In this document: positions 24,772-33,029 of the stretch, piece after piece
Numbering within the stretch: position 1 is the first letter of the stretch
How the letters are laid out: each line of letters begins with the position of its first letter
Notes under the pieces: model-generated
What the model was told of the DNA's origin: nothing
Databases searched by the model: none
What the model saw: the letters and a program-made list of their open reading frames with translations, nothing else
Assembly (NCBI GenBank): GCA_022711755.1
Contig: JAKLEA010000002.1
Span: 186,001-250,000, forward strand
From: Planctomycetota bacterium
GTDB taxonomy: Bacteria; Planctomycetota; Brocadiia; SM23-32; JAKLEA01
DNA: 64,000 nucleotides
Direction: 5' to 3'
Program-made: the position numbers and the translations under genes

Positions 24772-26880
24772 CTAATCGTTCTTCGGGGAAGGAGCCTGCA
24801 CGAGCGCCAATTCCGCGATGTTGCGGGCGAAGAGTTCGTGAACCTGGCGCATGAGCGCGAGACGGTTCAGGCGAACCTTCTGATCCTCCACGTTCACGAA
24901 AACCTTGTCGAAGAAATCATGAACAGGTTCGGCGAGGGCGAGATATTCATTCGCCGCAGCCATGTATTCACCTTTTGCCGATGCCGCCTCAATTCCTTCA
25001 GAAATGGCGCAAAGACGCGAGAAGAGGGTCTTCTCTTCGGCCTGCTGCATGAGGGATTCCTCGGCGACAGCCGGCACGTCCCCGACGGAACGATAAATCT
25101 TGTATGTGCGCTCGACAACTTCAACCAGCGCCCCCCACCAGGCCTGCCTAGTCATGGCATTCATGGCGTCAAGACGCCTCCAGTAGTCGGGGATGGACAT
25201 CCCGGCGAATCCACAGGCAAGTACGGCCTGGATGAAGTCGTGCCTGTATCCCCGGTCGGTCGCCATCTGGCTTGCGCGGTCAGCCATGAATTCCACAACC
25301 TTGCTAACAACATCGTCAGGATTATCCGTCTTGCGCGGCAGCAATCCGACGGCCACTCGAGCAGCGTCACCGGGACGAAAGTCAACGCCTGCCAGCTCGA
25401 TTATGCGCAGGATGCCCAGAGCGCAGCGCCTCAGCGCATATGGATCTTGCGAACCGGTGGGGATCAGGCCGACAGCGAAGCACGCCGTGATTACGTCCAG
25501 TTTGTCCGCCACGCTGACAATGCTTCCAGGAATGGTAGCGGGCAGCGCGCCTTCAGCAGAACGCGGCAGGTAATGCTCCTCAATTGCCGCCGCAGCGCCG
25601 GGCGTTTCGCCGTCGGCAAGGGCATAAAGCCTTCCCATCGTTCCCTGCAAGGCGGGGAATTCGAGAACTGTGCCGGTTACAAGGTCGCATTTTGACAACA
25701 TTGCGCCGCGGAGAGCATCCTCCCGATCCTGCGGACCACAGCGGAAGACATTGTCCGCAAGCCATCCGGATATGTCGCGGATGCGCTCTGATCGCTGGAG
25801 GTTATCGCCAAGGTTCTTCAGGAATTGAACGCCGCTCATCTTCTGAATTCGTGTGTGCAGGGGTTTCTCGCGGTCTTCCTCCCAGTAAAAACGCGCGTCC
25901 TCAAGCCTTGCCTGAAGAACGCGCTCATTCCCGCCCCTGACAACATCCGCCTGCTCTGCCCCGCGATTGGTCACGACCAGGAACTTATTAAAGAGCCGCC
26001 CCGATGAATCGCGTATGGGGAAGTATCGCTGATGCCCCTTCATGGCTGCGACAATGATCTGCGGCGGAAGGTCGAGGTAGCGCTCGTTGAATCCACCCTC
26101 AAGCGCGTTGGGAAATTCGACCAGGAATGTTACTTCCTCAAGCAGGTCTTCCTCTTCAAATTTCCCGCCTCTGTAGGAAATCAGCTTTTCCAGTTGTTCG
26201 CGTATGATCCTCTTGCGTTCCTCGTGATCGGCGATGACAAAGACGTCGCGCAGGCTCTTCAGATAAGCGTCAAGATCGGCGGATGAGATTGATACACGCT
26301 GACCGCTCATGAAAGGATGCCCGGCGGAAGTCCGACCCGCTGAAACTCCATTAATCTCAACGGGCAGTATCTCCTCGCCGAAGAGCGCAAGGAGGCTGCG
26401 TATTGGGCGAGCGAAGGTGAAACGTGTTGAAGTCCAGTACATTGACTTCGGGAAGCGCACTGACTCAGCGACCGATTTAAGTATCTGGGGAAGAAGTTGA
26501 ACCGCCGGAGCGCCCGGTGTCCTGATCTCGACAACGACGTAATCGCCCTTGGGCAGACTTTTTACGCGCAGGTTCTCGACCGAAACACCCAGTTTCTCTG
26601 CGAAGCCTCGCCCGGCTTTTGCAGGCTTGCCGTCGGAGTCGAAGGCGACTCTCGCAGGCGGGCCGGTCACTTCCTCAACCTTTTCAGGTTGTGTTTCCGG
26701 AACGCCTGAAGCGAATATCGCAAGGCGCCGGGGGGTGCCGACGGCATCAATCCGGTTGGACACAAGGCCATGCTCGGAAAGCCTTGCGGCAAGCGCGGAC
26801 TTCATCTGATCCAATGCCGGACGAATGTAACCGGCCGGGATTTCCTCTGATCCGATCTCGAAAAGCAGATTCCTTTTCAT
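24772..26880 (-). CDS. glyS: Glycyl-tRNA synthetase beta subunit
   Basis: 702 residues from ATG 26880. The start matches the family (LLFEIGSEEIPAGYIRPAL). Conserved patterns follow: GTPRRLAIFASG, KSMYWTSTRFTFARPIR, PNALEGGFNERYLDLPPQI and MKGHQRYFPIRD. It pairs with the alpha subunit (GlyQ) to charge tRNA-Gly; glyQ is not in the window. An in-frame ATG at 26922 would add 14 residues and place a terminator-like hairpin inside the coding region. Neither start has a clear Shine-Dalgarno at normal distance. The RbsC-type permease follows after 3 bases. Confidence 0.93.
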   Translation of the reverse strand: MKRNLLFEIGSEEIPAGYIRPALDQMKSALAARLSEHGLVSNRIDAVGTPRRLAIFASGVPETQPEKVEEVTGPPARVAFDSDGKPAKAGRGFAEKLGVSVENLRVKSLPKGDYVVVEIRTPGAPAVQLLPQILKSVAESVRFPKSMYWTSTRFTFARPIRSLLALFGEEILPVEINGVSAGRTSAGHPFMSGQRVSISSADLDAYLKSLRDVFVIADHEERKRIIREQLEKLISYRGGKFEEEDLLEEVTFLVEFPNALEGGFNERYLDLPPQIIVAAMKGHQRYFPIRDSSGRLFNKFLVVTNRGAEQADVVRGGNERVLQARLEDARFYWEEDREKPLHTRIQKMSGVQFLKNLGDNLQRSERIRDISGWLADNVFRCGPQDREDALRGAMLSKCDLVTGTVLEFPALQGTMGRLYALADGETPGAAAAIEEHYLPRSAEGALPATIPGSIVSVADKLDVITACFAVGLIPTGSQDPYALRRCALGILRIIELAGVDFRPGDAARVAVGLLPRKTDNPDDVVSKVVEFMADRASQMATDRGYRHDFIQAVLACGFAGMSIPDYWRRLDAMNAMTRQAWWGALVEVVERTYKIYRSVGDVPAVAEESLMQQAEEKTLFSRLCAISEGIEAASAKGEYMAAANEYLALAEPVHDFFDKVFVNVEDQKVRLNRLALMRQVHELFARNIAELALVQAPSPKND

Positions 26881-26885
26881 TACCG

Positions 26886-26911
26886 AAAAGGGCCGGCTCA
26901 GGAGCCGGCCC
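26886..26911 (-). terminator. GC-rich hairpin with T tract abutting the glyS start
   Basis: GGGCCGGC and GCCGGCCC form a perfect stem (palindrome 26890-26911). In minus-strand reading it is followed by TTTT (26886-26889), five bases before ATG 26880. It looks like a rho-independent terminator for the gene at 26960-27751 or an attenuator of glyS. An AAGGGAGG at 26912-26919 lies just before the stem. Confidence 0.6.
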
Positions 26912-26959
26912 TCCCTTATCATTCAATGAGAGTGTAATGCGTTGGGATGAGAAAAAGAG

Positions 26960-27751
26960 TCACGGGGCCTTCTTTTCAGCGCCTTCAGGCTCGCCCTTGC
27001 CGGGGGCGTTTTCATCCGCTTTGCCGGCTGGCTTTGTTCCCGGCTTCCTGCCCTTCTCGGGGCCTTTCTTGTCCTGGTCCTGGCGTTTGCCCATCTTGAC
27101 TCCGGATTCGCGCATCTTCTGCTCGAAGGAGTTGCGTTCCTTTCTCCATGCGCGCCTGGCCGTCAGAAGTTCCTCCTGCTTTGCAAGAAAGTCTCCGGCA
27201 ACCTTCTTCAATGGTTCCAAGGCTGCCTTCGCCTGTTCGTCCCCGGACGCTTCCGCAGCCTTTTCAGCTTCAGACAGAAACTGGTTGCAGTCAAGGATTT
27301 CGCGGGAGATTTCGTAAGCGAACCAATTTTCTCCGAGCGCGAAATCAATTTTCCTGGCAACGGCTTCCTCCCCGGCCTTTTCTGCCTCAGCCAGGCGATC
27401 GTAAAGTTCGGCGCGCTCCTTCAACACCGCAACGACTCGCTCTCCGGCCTGTCGGCAGACCGGCGTCATGGCTTGCAGCTTCTGTTCCATCCCATGGGCC
27501 TGCTGCGCCGCCCATTCGCGTCCTTCCTTGAAGTCCTTCAGACGCTGTGCGCGCCACTGCTCGACTCTGACTTTCCAACGCTCGCCGCGTTCGGGGTTGT
27601 CGGGTTTGCCGGTGCCCGGGCCGACTTCGACAGCCTCCGGAGCCTTGCCGCCCTTCTTTGCGCCGGGGTCCGGCGCGGCGGCGTCCTGAGCGTTGGCATT
27701 GAACGTAAAAATCAAAATCGCAAATGCAAAAAGCAGTTTGTCCTTCAACAT
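26960..27751 (-). CDS. Exported, highly charged helical protein of unknown function
   Basis: 263 residues from ATG 27751; a TTG 18 bases upstream is the alternative. A signal peptide covers about 1-22 (LLFAFAILIFTFNANAQ). The mature part begins with a P/G/K-rich linker (DPGAKKGGKAPEAVEVG). It continues as a long amphipathic helical region of about residues 55-215, rich in E, K and A, probably coiled coil, and ends with a low-complexity K/P/G/E tail. I recognise no domain. A good promoter (TTGAAC/TATAAT, 27841-27870) precedes it. A structural or scaffolding role in the periplasm is possible but not supported beyond composition. Confidence 0.65.
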   Translation of the reverse strand: MLKDKLLFAFAILIFTFNANAQDAAAPDPGAKKGGKAPEAVEVGPGTGKPDNPERGERWKVRVEQWRAQRLKDFKEGREWAAQQAHGMEQKLQAMTPVCRQAGERVVAVLKERAELYDRLAEAEKAGEEAVARKIDFALGENWFAYEISREILDCNQFLSEAEKAAEASGDEQAKAALEPLKKVAGDFLAKQEELLTARRAWRKERNSFEQKMRESGVKMGKRQDQDKKGPEKGRKPGTKPAGKADENAPGKGEPEGAEKKAP

Positions 27752-27840
27752 GGCTCTGACCCCATTCAAAAAAGTGTTGTGAATGGCGCAATGTCCCCGA
27801 CGGGAAAATGTGTGTCGTCATTTGCCCATTAACCGCGGGG

Positions 27841-27870
27841 ATTATAGCCTTGCGGCGAACCTCTGTTCAA
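27841..27870 (-). promoter_or_regulatory. Sigma-70-like promoter of the exported helical protein
   Basis: In minus-strand reading, TTGAAC (27865-27870) is followed after 18 bases by a perfect TATAAT (27841-27846). The predicted start is about 85 bases upstream of the ATG at 27751. Confidence 0.55.
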
Positions 27871-28070
27871 TATCCAGCCCAAAATCCAGAACATGGCTTC
27901 TCCAGCGGCCTGTGTATCTTTATGCAAGAATCAGTCGGCTTCCATTCTCAAAATGAGGTTGTTCCCTCCGCGCAGATGAAAGAGTTGAAATAAATGGGAA
28001 TGCCATTAATTAAGCCCCCGTGAAGCGTCATGGCCGGCGAAGGAGATTCATGCTTAAGGTTGACTGTGTA

Positions 28071-28098
28071 TTGACACCCGCCCGATCTCAGATAGCAT
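28071..28098 (+). promoter_or_regulatory. Promoter candidate of the nucleoside hydrolase gene
   Basis: A perfect TTGACA (28071-28076) is followed after 16 bases by TAGCAT (28093-28098), which matches the -10 consensus at four of six positions. The leader to ATG 28194 would be about 90 bases. Confidence 0.5.
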
Positions 28099-28193
28099 GA
28101 ACCTGTGAAGCAGCGATCCCGCCGTATGAGAGATAAATGCAGCTCCGAAGCTCAGACCGATTGAGTTGAACATGAAGTTGAAAGGATGACCGA

Positions 28194-29177
28194 ATGACCA
28201 GCCTTTTCATCGCCGTAACATTATCCACCATAACTGCCGCCACACCCGTCAACGTGATTTTTGACACCGACATCGCTTCCGACGTTGACGACGTAGGCGC
28301 GCTGGCGACGCTGCACGCTCTGGCGGACAGGGGGGAGGCGAACATTCTCGCCACGGTGGTATCGGCTGAACATGAATGGTGCGCGCCGTGCCTGAACGCG
28401 CTGAATGGATATTTCGGCCGCCCCGGCATCCCCGTCGGGCGAGTGCGCCTGGACGAGCGACGCAGGAAGGCGCTGGGGCATCCGTCGCGATATGCAAAGG
28501 GTGTCGCGGAGTCCCTGCCCCGTTCGCTGACGACCTCAGAGGATGCCGAAGACGCAACCGCGCTCTACCGGCGCATTCTGTCAAAGCAACCCGACAAATC
28601 GGTGGTCATTGTCACGGTCGGATTTCTTACAAACATGGCGGACCTGCTTGATTCAAAGCCGGACGACAAGAGCGACTTGAATGGCGCTGACCTTGTCCGC
28701 AGGAAGGTGAGCCACTGGGTCTGCATGGGCGGCGGGGCTGGAGATATCAGGGAGTTCAACCTTCTCTCCGACGCGCCGTCCTCCGTGCGCGCCGTCAGGG
28801 ACTGGCCCTCGCCGATAACCTTCTCCGGTGCGGAAATCGGCGTCAAGATCATGACGGGGGCGGGACTGAGCGTCTTTCCTGAAAGGAATCCTGTACGGAT
28901 GGCCTACACGCTGTTTCACGAGGGGACGCTTAGAAACAGGGAAAGCTGGGACCAGACGGCGGTTCTTTACGCCGTCTGGGGGCTGAAGGGAGATCTTTCC
29001 AGCGTCTGGAACATCGGGCGCGGAAGAACGACGGTCCATGAAGACGGATCAAATACGTGGGAACCGGATCCGAAAGGCCCGCATGCATATCTAATCGAAA
29101 AGATGCCGCCGAAGGATGTTGCCGGGATCATAGAAAGCCTGATGATGGAGGCATGCCGCAAAGCGTCGGGAAGATAA
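28194..29177 (+). CDS. Exported nucleoside hydrolase-like (IUNH family) protein
   Basis: 327 residues; AAAGGA lies about 8 bases before ATG 28194. A short signal sequence (about 1-16, FIAVTLSTITAATP) suggests export. The family's Ca2+-binding Asp cluster is visible as FDTDIASDVDDVGAL (D24, D26, D30, D32, D33). A later VIVTVGFLTNMADLL matches the core, and SWDQTAVLYAVWG contains the conserved late Asp. Family members cleave the N-glycosidic bond of ribonucleosides; extracytoplasmic versions in polysaccharide degraders have unknown substrates. It stands alone, divergent from the exported helical protein. Confidence 0.85.
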   Translation: MTSLFIAVTLSTITAATPVNVIFDTDIASDVDDVGALATLHALADRGEANILATVVSAEHEWCAPCLNALNGYFGRPGIPVGRVRLDERRRKALGHPSRYAKGVAESLPRSLTTSEDAEDATALYRRILSKQPDKSVVIVTVGFLTNMADLLDSKPDDKSDLNGADLVRRKVSHWVCMGGGAGDIREFNLLSDAPSSVRAVRDWPSPITFSGAEIGVKIMTGAGLSVFPERNPVRMAYTLFHEGTLRNRESWDQTAVLYAVWGLKGDLSSVWNIGRGRTTVHEDGSNTWEPDPKGPHAYLIEKMPPKDVAGIIESLMMEACRKASGR

Positions 29178-29356
29178 CGTTGGGCATGTGTTCTATAACT
29201 ATCGCTCAGCCCCTTGCGCAGGCATCGGCTTCATATCTTCGTGTCCATCTCCATCTGCTAAAAAATCATGCCCCCCATCTCACCGTGAAGATGCTTTTCA
29301 CGAAAAGAAGCCATTCATTACCACTCTGGCAGATACGGCGCCTCGCTGCAACATGC

Positions 29357-30259
29357 TCATGGCTTGCCGCCCGTTACGCCGTCAAGCAACCCCGTCTTCT
29401 TCATCCATGTTTGACAGAATTCGGGCCATTTCGATATTGCGTGCGCGGAAGGACGCAAGCCGTATCCGTGCCCGCCGGTCGGAAAAACGTGCAACTCCGA
29501 CGGCACTTTCGCCCTCTTCAGCGCCATGTAATACAGAATGCTGTTCTCGACCTTGATGCTGTCGTCCTGTGTCTGAATCAGGATCGTCCTCGGCGTCGCT
29601 TGGGTGACCTTGAATTCATCCGCCAACCCGTTCAATTCCGCGTTTGCAAGATAAGCCGGATAGATGAGCATGGCGAAGTCCGGACGGCAACTCAGGTTGT
29701 CCGCCACGTCCACTCGCGAATAACTTCTTTTCTCGAAATCCGTGGAAGCGCGCGCGGACAGGTGCGCCCCGGCGGAGAATCCGAGTATACCGACCCGCTT
29801 CGGATCAATGTCCCATTCGCCGGCCTTCTGCCGGACCAGCCCGAACGCCCGCTGAACGTCCTGAAACGCGCCTTCTCTGTTGCCCGGCACGCGATACTTC
29901 AGGATGATCGCCGTCACGCCGATCGAGTTGAGCCATTCGGCAACCTCGATGCCCTCATGCGTGAAGGCCAGAATGTTGTACCCTCCCCCCGGACAGACGA
30001 CGACGGCCGGGCCGGGTTTGACGCCGCCCTTCGCGGGGAAAAGCGTGATTGTCGGCTCGCTTACGTTCGTCACGCGTGTTATGCCGTCGCCCGTCGGAGG
30101 CATGATCTTCTCAGGCTCCACCGCCTTCATCCCCGGCGCGCCGGCCGGCCAGAGAGAGACAGTCGTCCTGCCGGGACATAATTCTTCCGCCGCGGCGATC
30201 TGGCCGACCACGAACGCCAGAGCTGCAACGACTGTCGCCGCAATAATCACATGACTCAT
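29357..30259 (-). CDS. Exported alpha/beta-hydrolase esterase (acetylxylan esterase-like)
   Basis: 300 residues from ATG 30259, with AAAGGAG 6 bases upstream. A signal peptide spans about 1-24 (GQIAAAEE). The oxyanion segment is VCPGGGYN (88-95) and the nucleophile is S162 in GFSAGAHL. The catalytic His is probably in TGGHGYGLRPS near the C terminus, and an Asp is likely in IQTQDDSIKVE. This arrangement fits BD-FAE/acetylxylan-esterase-like enzymes that remove acyl groups from plant polysaccharides. It follows the porin gene by 44 bases in the same operon. The ester substrate is inferred. Confidence 0.85.
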   Translation of the reverse strand: MSHVIIAATVVAALAFVVGQIAAAEELCPGRTTVSLWPAGAPGMKAVEPEKIMPPTGDGITRVTNVSEPTITLFPAKGGVKPGPAVVVCPGGGYNILAFTHEGIEVAEWLNSIGVTAIILKYRVPGNREGAFQDVQRAFGLVRQKAGEWDIDPKRVGILGFSAGAHLSARASTDFEKRSYSRVDVADNLSCRPDFAMLIYPAYLANAELNGLADEFKVTQATPRTILIQTQDDSIKVENSILYYMALKRAKVPSELHVFPTGGHGYGLRPSAHAISKWPEFCQTWMKKTGLLDGVTGGKP

Positions 30260-30303
30260 CCCATGCTCCTTTGGAAGCGGACCGGATCTTGTCTGCGGAT
30301 CTT

Positions 30304-31665
30304 TCAAAATTCCACTTGAAGCCGCATCGCAAAGATATCCGTGTCGCCGATATCTTCAAGATGCGCCCGGATATAGTTCCACGAAACAACAATGTTCGGG
30401 TTGAGATGCCAGTTAAGACCGAGCGTGACGTCCTGCATCTCGCCGCCGCTCTTGACTTCCTCATCGCTCAAGTCCAGGTAGGCGTATCTTGCTGCGACTT
30501 CCCACGCTCCGATTCCGTCCTCATCCAGGAAATTCTTCTTCGGCTTGGTTCTGACAAAAAACGCTGACTTCTTGTTGTACGCCTTGTTCTCGCCCGTCAG
30601 GAAGTAACCCGCCTGAGCATACCATCCCCAGAAATCGGCATTTCCTTTGTCAGACACGTCGCAACGCGCCGCAAATAACTCGCTTTGAAGCGACAACGGC
30701 CCTAAGACAGCCGCAGTTTCTGGTCCGACCAGAAATTCCCGGTCAACGTCAGAAACGCTTGTTTTGACGTATTTGTCTACAAGATGGCACTCCGGCCTCT
30801 GTGAATATGAAACGGAGTCTGGATCGCGGTAGCTGGCTCCCATGCCGAGATGAACCAGCCGCCGTCCCTCTTCGCCGTAGAGCGGCAGGCATGTCAATCT
30901 TCCTGTTGCGTTCATGCCGCCTTCCCGCGTCCCTCTGCCGTAATCGTCCGTCTCGCGAAAAACGCCCAAAGCCCAGGTAATGCGGTCTTCTACGTAGCAG
31001 TCCCCAACCTGGGCGCCGACGTTGCGGCCAGGGGCCAGAACACTTGGTAATGATTTTTCCATGAACGTGTCATATTTGCATGGGATCATGTAGTCGAGAC
31101 CGAACGGCTCCTTGAAATGCCCGACTTGCACATGCCCGATAACCGGGATCTGCCTGACTGCCACGCACATGTCATGCAGCTTAGCGTCTCCACCCGCGAC
31201 TTCGACCATGGCCTTGTATTCATATCGCTCGTAGATGGTTCCCAGACTGTCGAAGCGAATCCGGCGAAACTCGACGCCGTCTTCCTGATCGCCAATGCGC
31301 TTCTTTGTCTCGCTGTCTTCGTCTATGAAAACCCAGTCATTCTGGACAAGCAGGCCAAGACTAATGTCGAAGGCCCCGTCGGTGCTCTTGATCTTCAATC
31401 CGTCCTTCCAGAAAACGTCAAGCTCTCCAGTCTTCTTCTCGTCCGCCTTGTCTTTCTTCAGTTCGTCCACTTCCTCCCGCAGGTCCGCTACTTCCTTCTT
31501 CAGTTCATAGAGTTCCTGCTTGGTATCGTCTTTCGCGTCGGCATTCGTGTCGCCGGCTTCTTCTCTGGACAGCGCGACAGTTTCATCAGCAGCCGCGCCT
31601 ACAAAAGCCGGAAAGATAGTCAGACACCAGACCACGGAAATCACTACGTTCACAACCCGCTTCAT
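30304..31665 (-). CDS. Outer-membrane porin, OprP/OprO-like, with N-terminal coiled coil
   Basis: 453 residues from ATG 31665, with AAGGAG 9 bases upstream. A signal peptide covers about 1-25. Residues 47-76 form a charged coiled coil (QELYELKKEVADLREEVDEL), as in trimeric porins with a periplasmic stalk. The rest alternates as beta-barrel strands and ends in VEF, with the terminal Phe expected for BAM recognition. The family is known for phosphate- and pyrophosphate-selective porins. Here the neighbours are a Gfo/Idh enzyme (4-base ATGA overlap) and a sugar esterase, which argues for uptake of an anionic sugar or general substrate instead. Confidence 0.85.
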   Translation of the reverse strand: MKRVVNVVISVVWCLTIFPAFVGAAADETVALSREEAGDTNADAKDDTKQELYELKKEVADLREEVDELKKDKADEKKTGELDVFWKDGLKIKSTDGAFDISLGLLVQNDWVFIDEDSETKKRIGDQEDGVEFRRIRFDSLGTIYERYEYKAMVEVAGGDAKLHDMCVAVRQIPVIGHVQVGHFKEPFGLDYMIPCKYDTFMEKSLPSVLAPGRNVGAQVGDCYVEDRITWALGVFRETDDYGRGTREGGMNATGRLTCLPLYGEEGRRLVHLGMGASYRDPDSVSYSQRPECHLVDKYVKTSVSDVDREFLVGPETAAVLGPLSLQSELFAARCDVSDKGNADFWGWYAQAGYFLTGENKAYNKKSAFFVRTKPKKNFLDEDGIGAWEVAARYAYLDLSDEEVKSGGEMQDVTLGLNWHLNPNIVVSWNYIRAHLEDIGDTDIFAMRLQVEF

Positions 31666-32972
31666 CGCCACAGACTCCTTATCTTGAGCTCAACCAAGCG
31701 CTTCTCCTCCATCGCCCGATCTGCGCTGAAACCTATCAGGTGCCCGTTGACGGAATCCTCGACGCTCGTGCAGGCAATGGACGGCTCCGCGCCTCGGACA
31801 AACCTGACGAAGTCCCCGACAAGCCGCAGATCGCCGCCCCCGTGGCCGCCGAACGCGCCGTGCATGTCTCCGCCCTTCGTAAGGTCAACAACCTGCTCGG
31901 AATACTCGCGCCCCGGGCGGGCGTCAATATGCCGGATGACGAAGCGGTTGTCCTCGAAAACTCCCTGAATCTCCCCCTTTGAGCCGATCAGGTGAATCGA
32001 GCGCGACGGACGCGCCGACCCGCCGACCATGTTATGCGTCGCCGTAGAACCGTCCTCGAACTCGATGGCGACCGACTGGTGGTCAACAACTTCGTTGTCG
32101 CATCGCCACATACAGCGTCCGTGCGGGTTGTCGGTCCGCAGGGATTCGACCTTCTGTTCCAGCGTCGGGTTGGGAATATGCTCTAATCCGCTCCAGACGT
32201 AGAAGCTCCACCGTTCCGGGTGGTCTATGTAAATTTTCATGGCCGAGTAGGGACATTCCTTCTCAATCCGGCAGTCAACCAGGCAGCGCGTCCCCGCCCC
32301 GTCCGGCGCCTTCTCAGGCCTGAACTGCATGTTGCATCCGAAGGAGGCGACAGCTCGCGGCGCGACACCGCTTTTCATCCAGACGACCAAGTCAAGGTCA
32401 TGACAGCACTTCGCCATGAGCATCGAGGAATGACACACGTCCTTACGATTCCATTTCCCGCGCACGAAGGCGACACTCATATGGTGGTAACTGACGTGTT
32501 CGATTGTCTGGACGTTCACGATCTCGCCAATCTCGCCATCCGCCACCTTCTTCCGTATGGCATAATAGAAAGGCGCGTATCGCAAGACATGGCAGATCAT
32601 GACCTTGCGACCATTTTCCCGGCTCGCTTTCAACAGTCGCCAAATCTCGTCTTCGTTGGTGGCGAAAGGCTTTTCCAGCAGGATGTCATACCCAGCTTCG
32701 AGCAGTGGCAGCGAGGTTGGCACATGCTGGTCGTCCATGGTCGCATTGATGGCCGCGTCAGCGAATTTCGGGACCGATGCAAGCTCCTCGGACGTTGCGA
32801 AGCACCTCTCAGGCGGGATTCCGTAGAGTTCGGCGACCTGACGCCGCCGTCTTTCAATCGGATCCGCCACCCCGACAATCCTGAACTCGCCGGGATTGTG
32901 CTTCGCGTAAGCCGCGTAGACGAGCGCCCTGTGGCCTGCTCCAACTACAACAGCGCTAACGGGTTGTGACAT
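31662..32972 (-). CDS. Gfo/Idh/MocA-family oxidoreductase
   Basis: 436 residues from ATG 32972, with AAAGG about 5 bases upstream. The Rossmann segment is SAVVVGAGHRALVYAAYA, and the catalytic-type Lys is in DILLEKPFATNED. The region after 195 has the HDLDLVVWMK segment and a cysteine-containing insert around CLVDCRIEKECPYSA, which is common in one large Gfo/Idh branch of environmental bacteria. Later GSKGEIQGVFEDNRFVIRH matches the beta-sheet domain. It is first in an operon with the porin and esterase, which suggests oxidation of the imported sugar. The substrate is unknown. Confidence 0.9.
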   Translation of the reverse strand: MSQPVSAVVVGAGHRALVYAAYAKHNPGEFRIVGVADPIERRRRQVAELYGIPPERCFATSEELASVPKFADAAINATMDDQHVPTSLPLLEAGYDILLEKPFATNEDEIWRLLKASRENGRKVMICHVLRYAPFYYAIRKKVADGEIGEIVNVQTIEHVSYHHMSVAFVRGKWNRKDVCHSSMLMAKCCHDLDLVVWMKSGVAPRAVASFGCNMQFRPEKAPDGAGTRCLVDCRIEKECPYSAMKIYIDHPERWSFYVWSGLEHIPNPTLEQKVESLRTDNPHGRCMWRCDNEVVDHQSVAIEFEDGSTATHNMVGGSARPSRSIHLIGSKGEIQGVFEDNRFVIRHIDARPGREYSEQVVDLTKGGDMHGAFGGHGGGDLRLVGDFVRFVRGAEPSIACTSVEDSVNGHLIGFSADRAMEEKRLVELKIRSLWR

Positions 32973-33029
32973 GATGCCTTTCAAGGATGAGTTCTGAATC
33001 AGGACCTGTTGCCCGATTCTGCCATGTCC

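Larger units (their letters stand above)
27752..28193. other. 442-base divergent intergenic region
   Basis: It holds a minus-strand promoter (27841-27870) and a plus-strand promoter candidate (28071-28098), listed separately. No further ORF, tRNA or clear hairpin was found. Confidence 0.5.

Noticed and set aside
26881..26922. An N-terminal extension of GlyS from ATG 26922
   Set aside because: GlyS proteins normally begin a few residues before LLFEIG. The extension has no ribosome site and would be encoded by a terminator-like hairpin.
30304..31665. Phosphate-specific porin
   Set aside because: Family resemblance alone suggests it, but the operon holds sugar genes and no phosphate genes, so specificity is left open.
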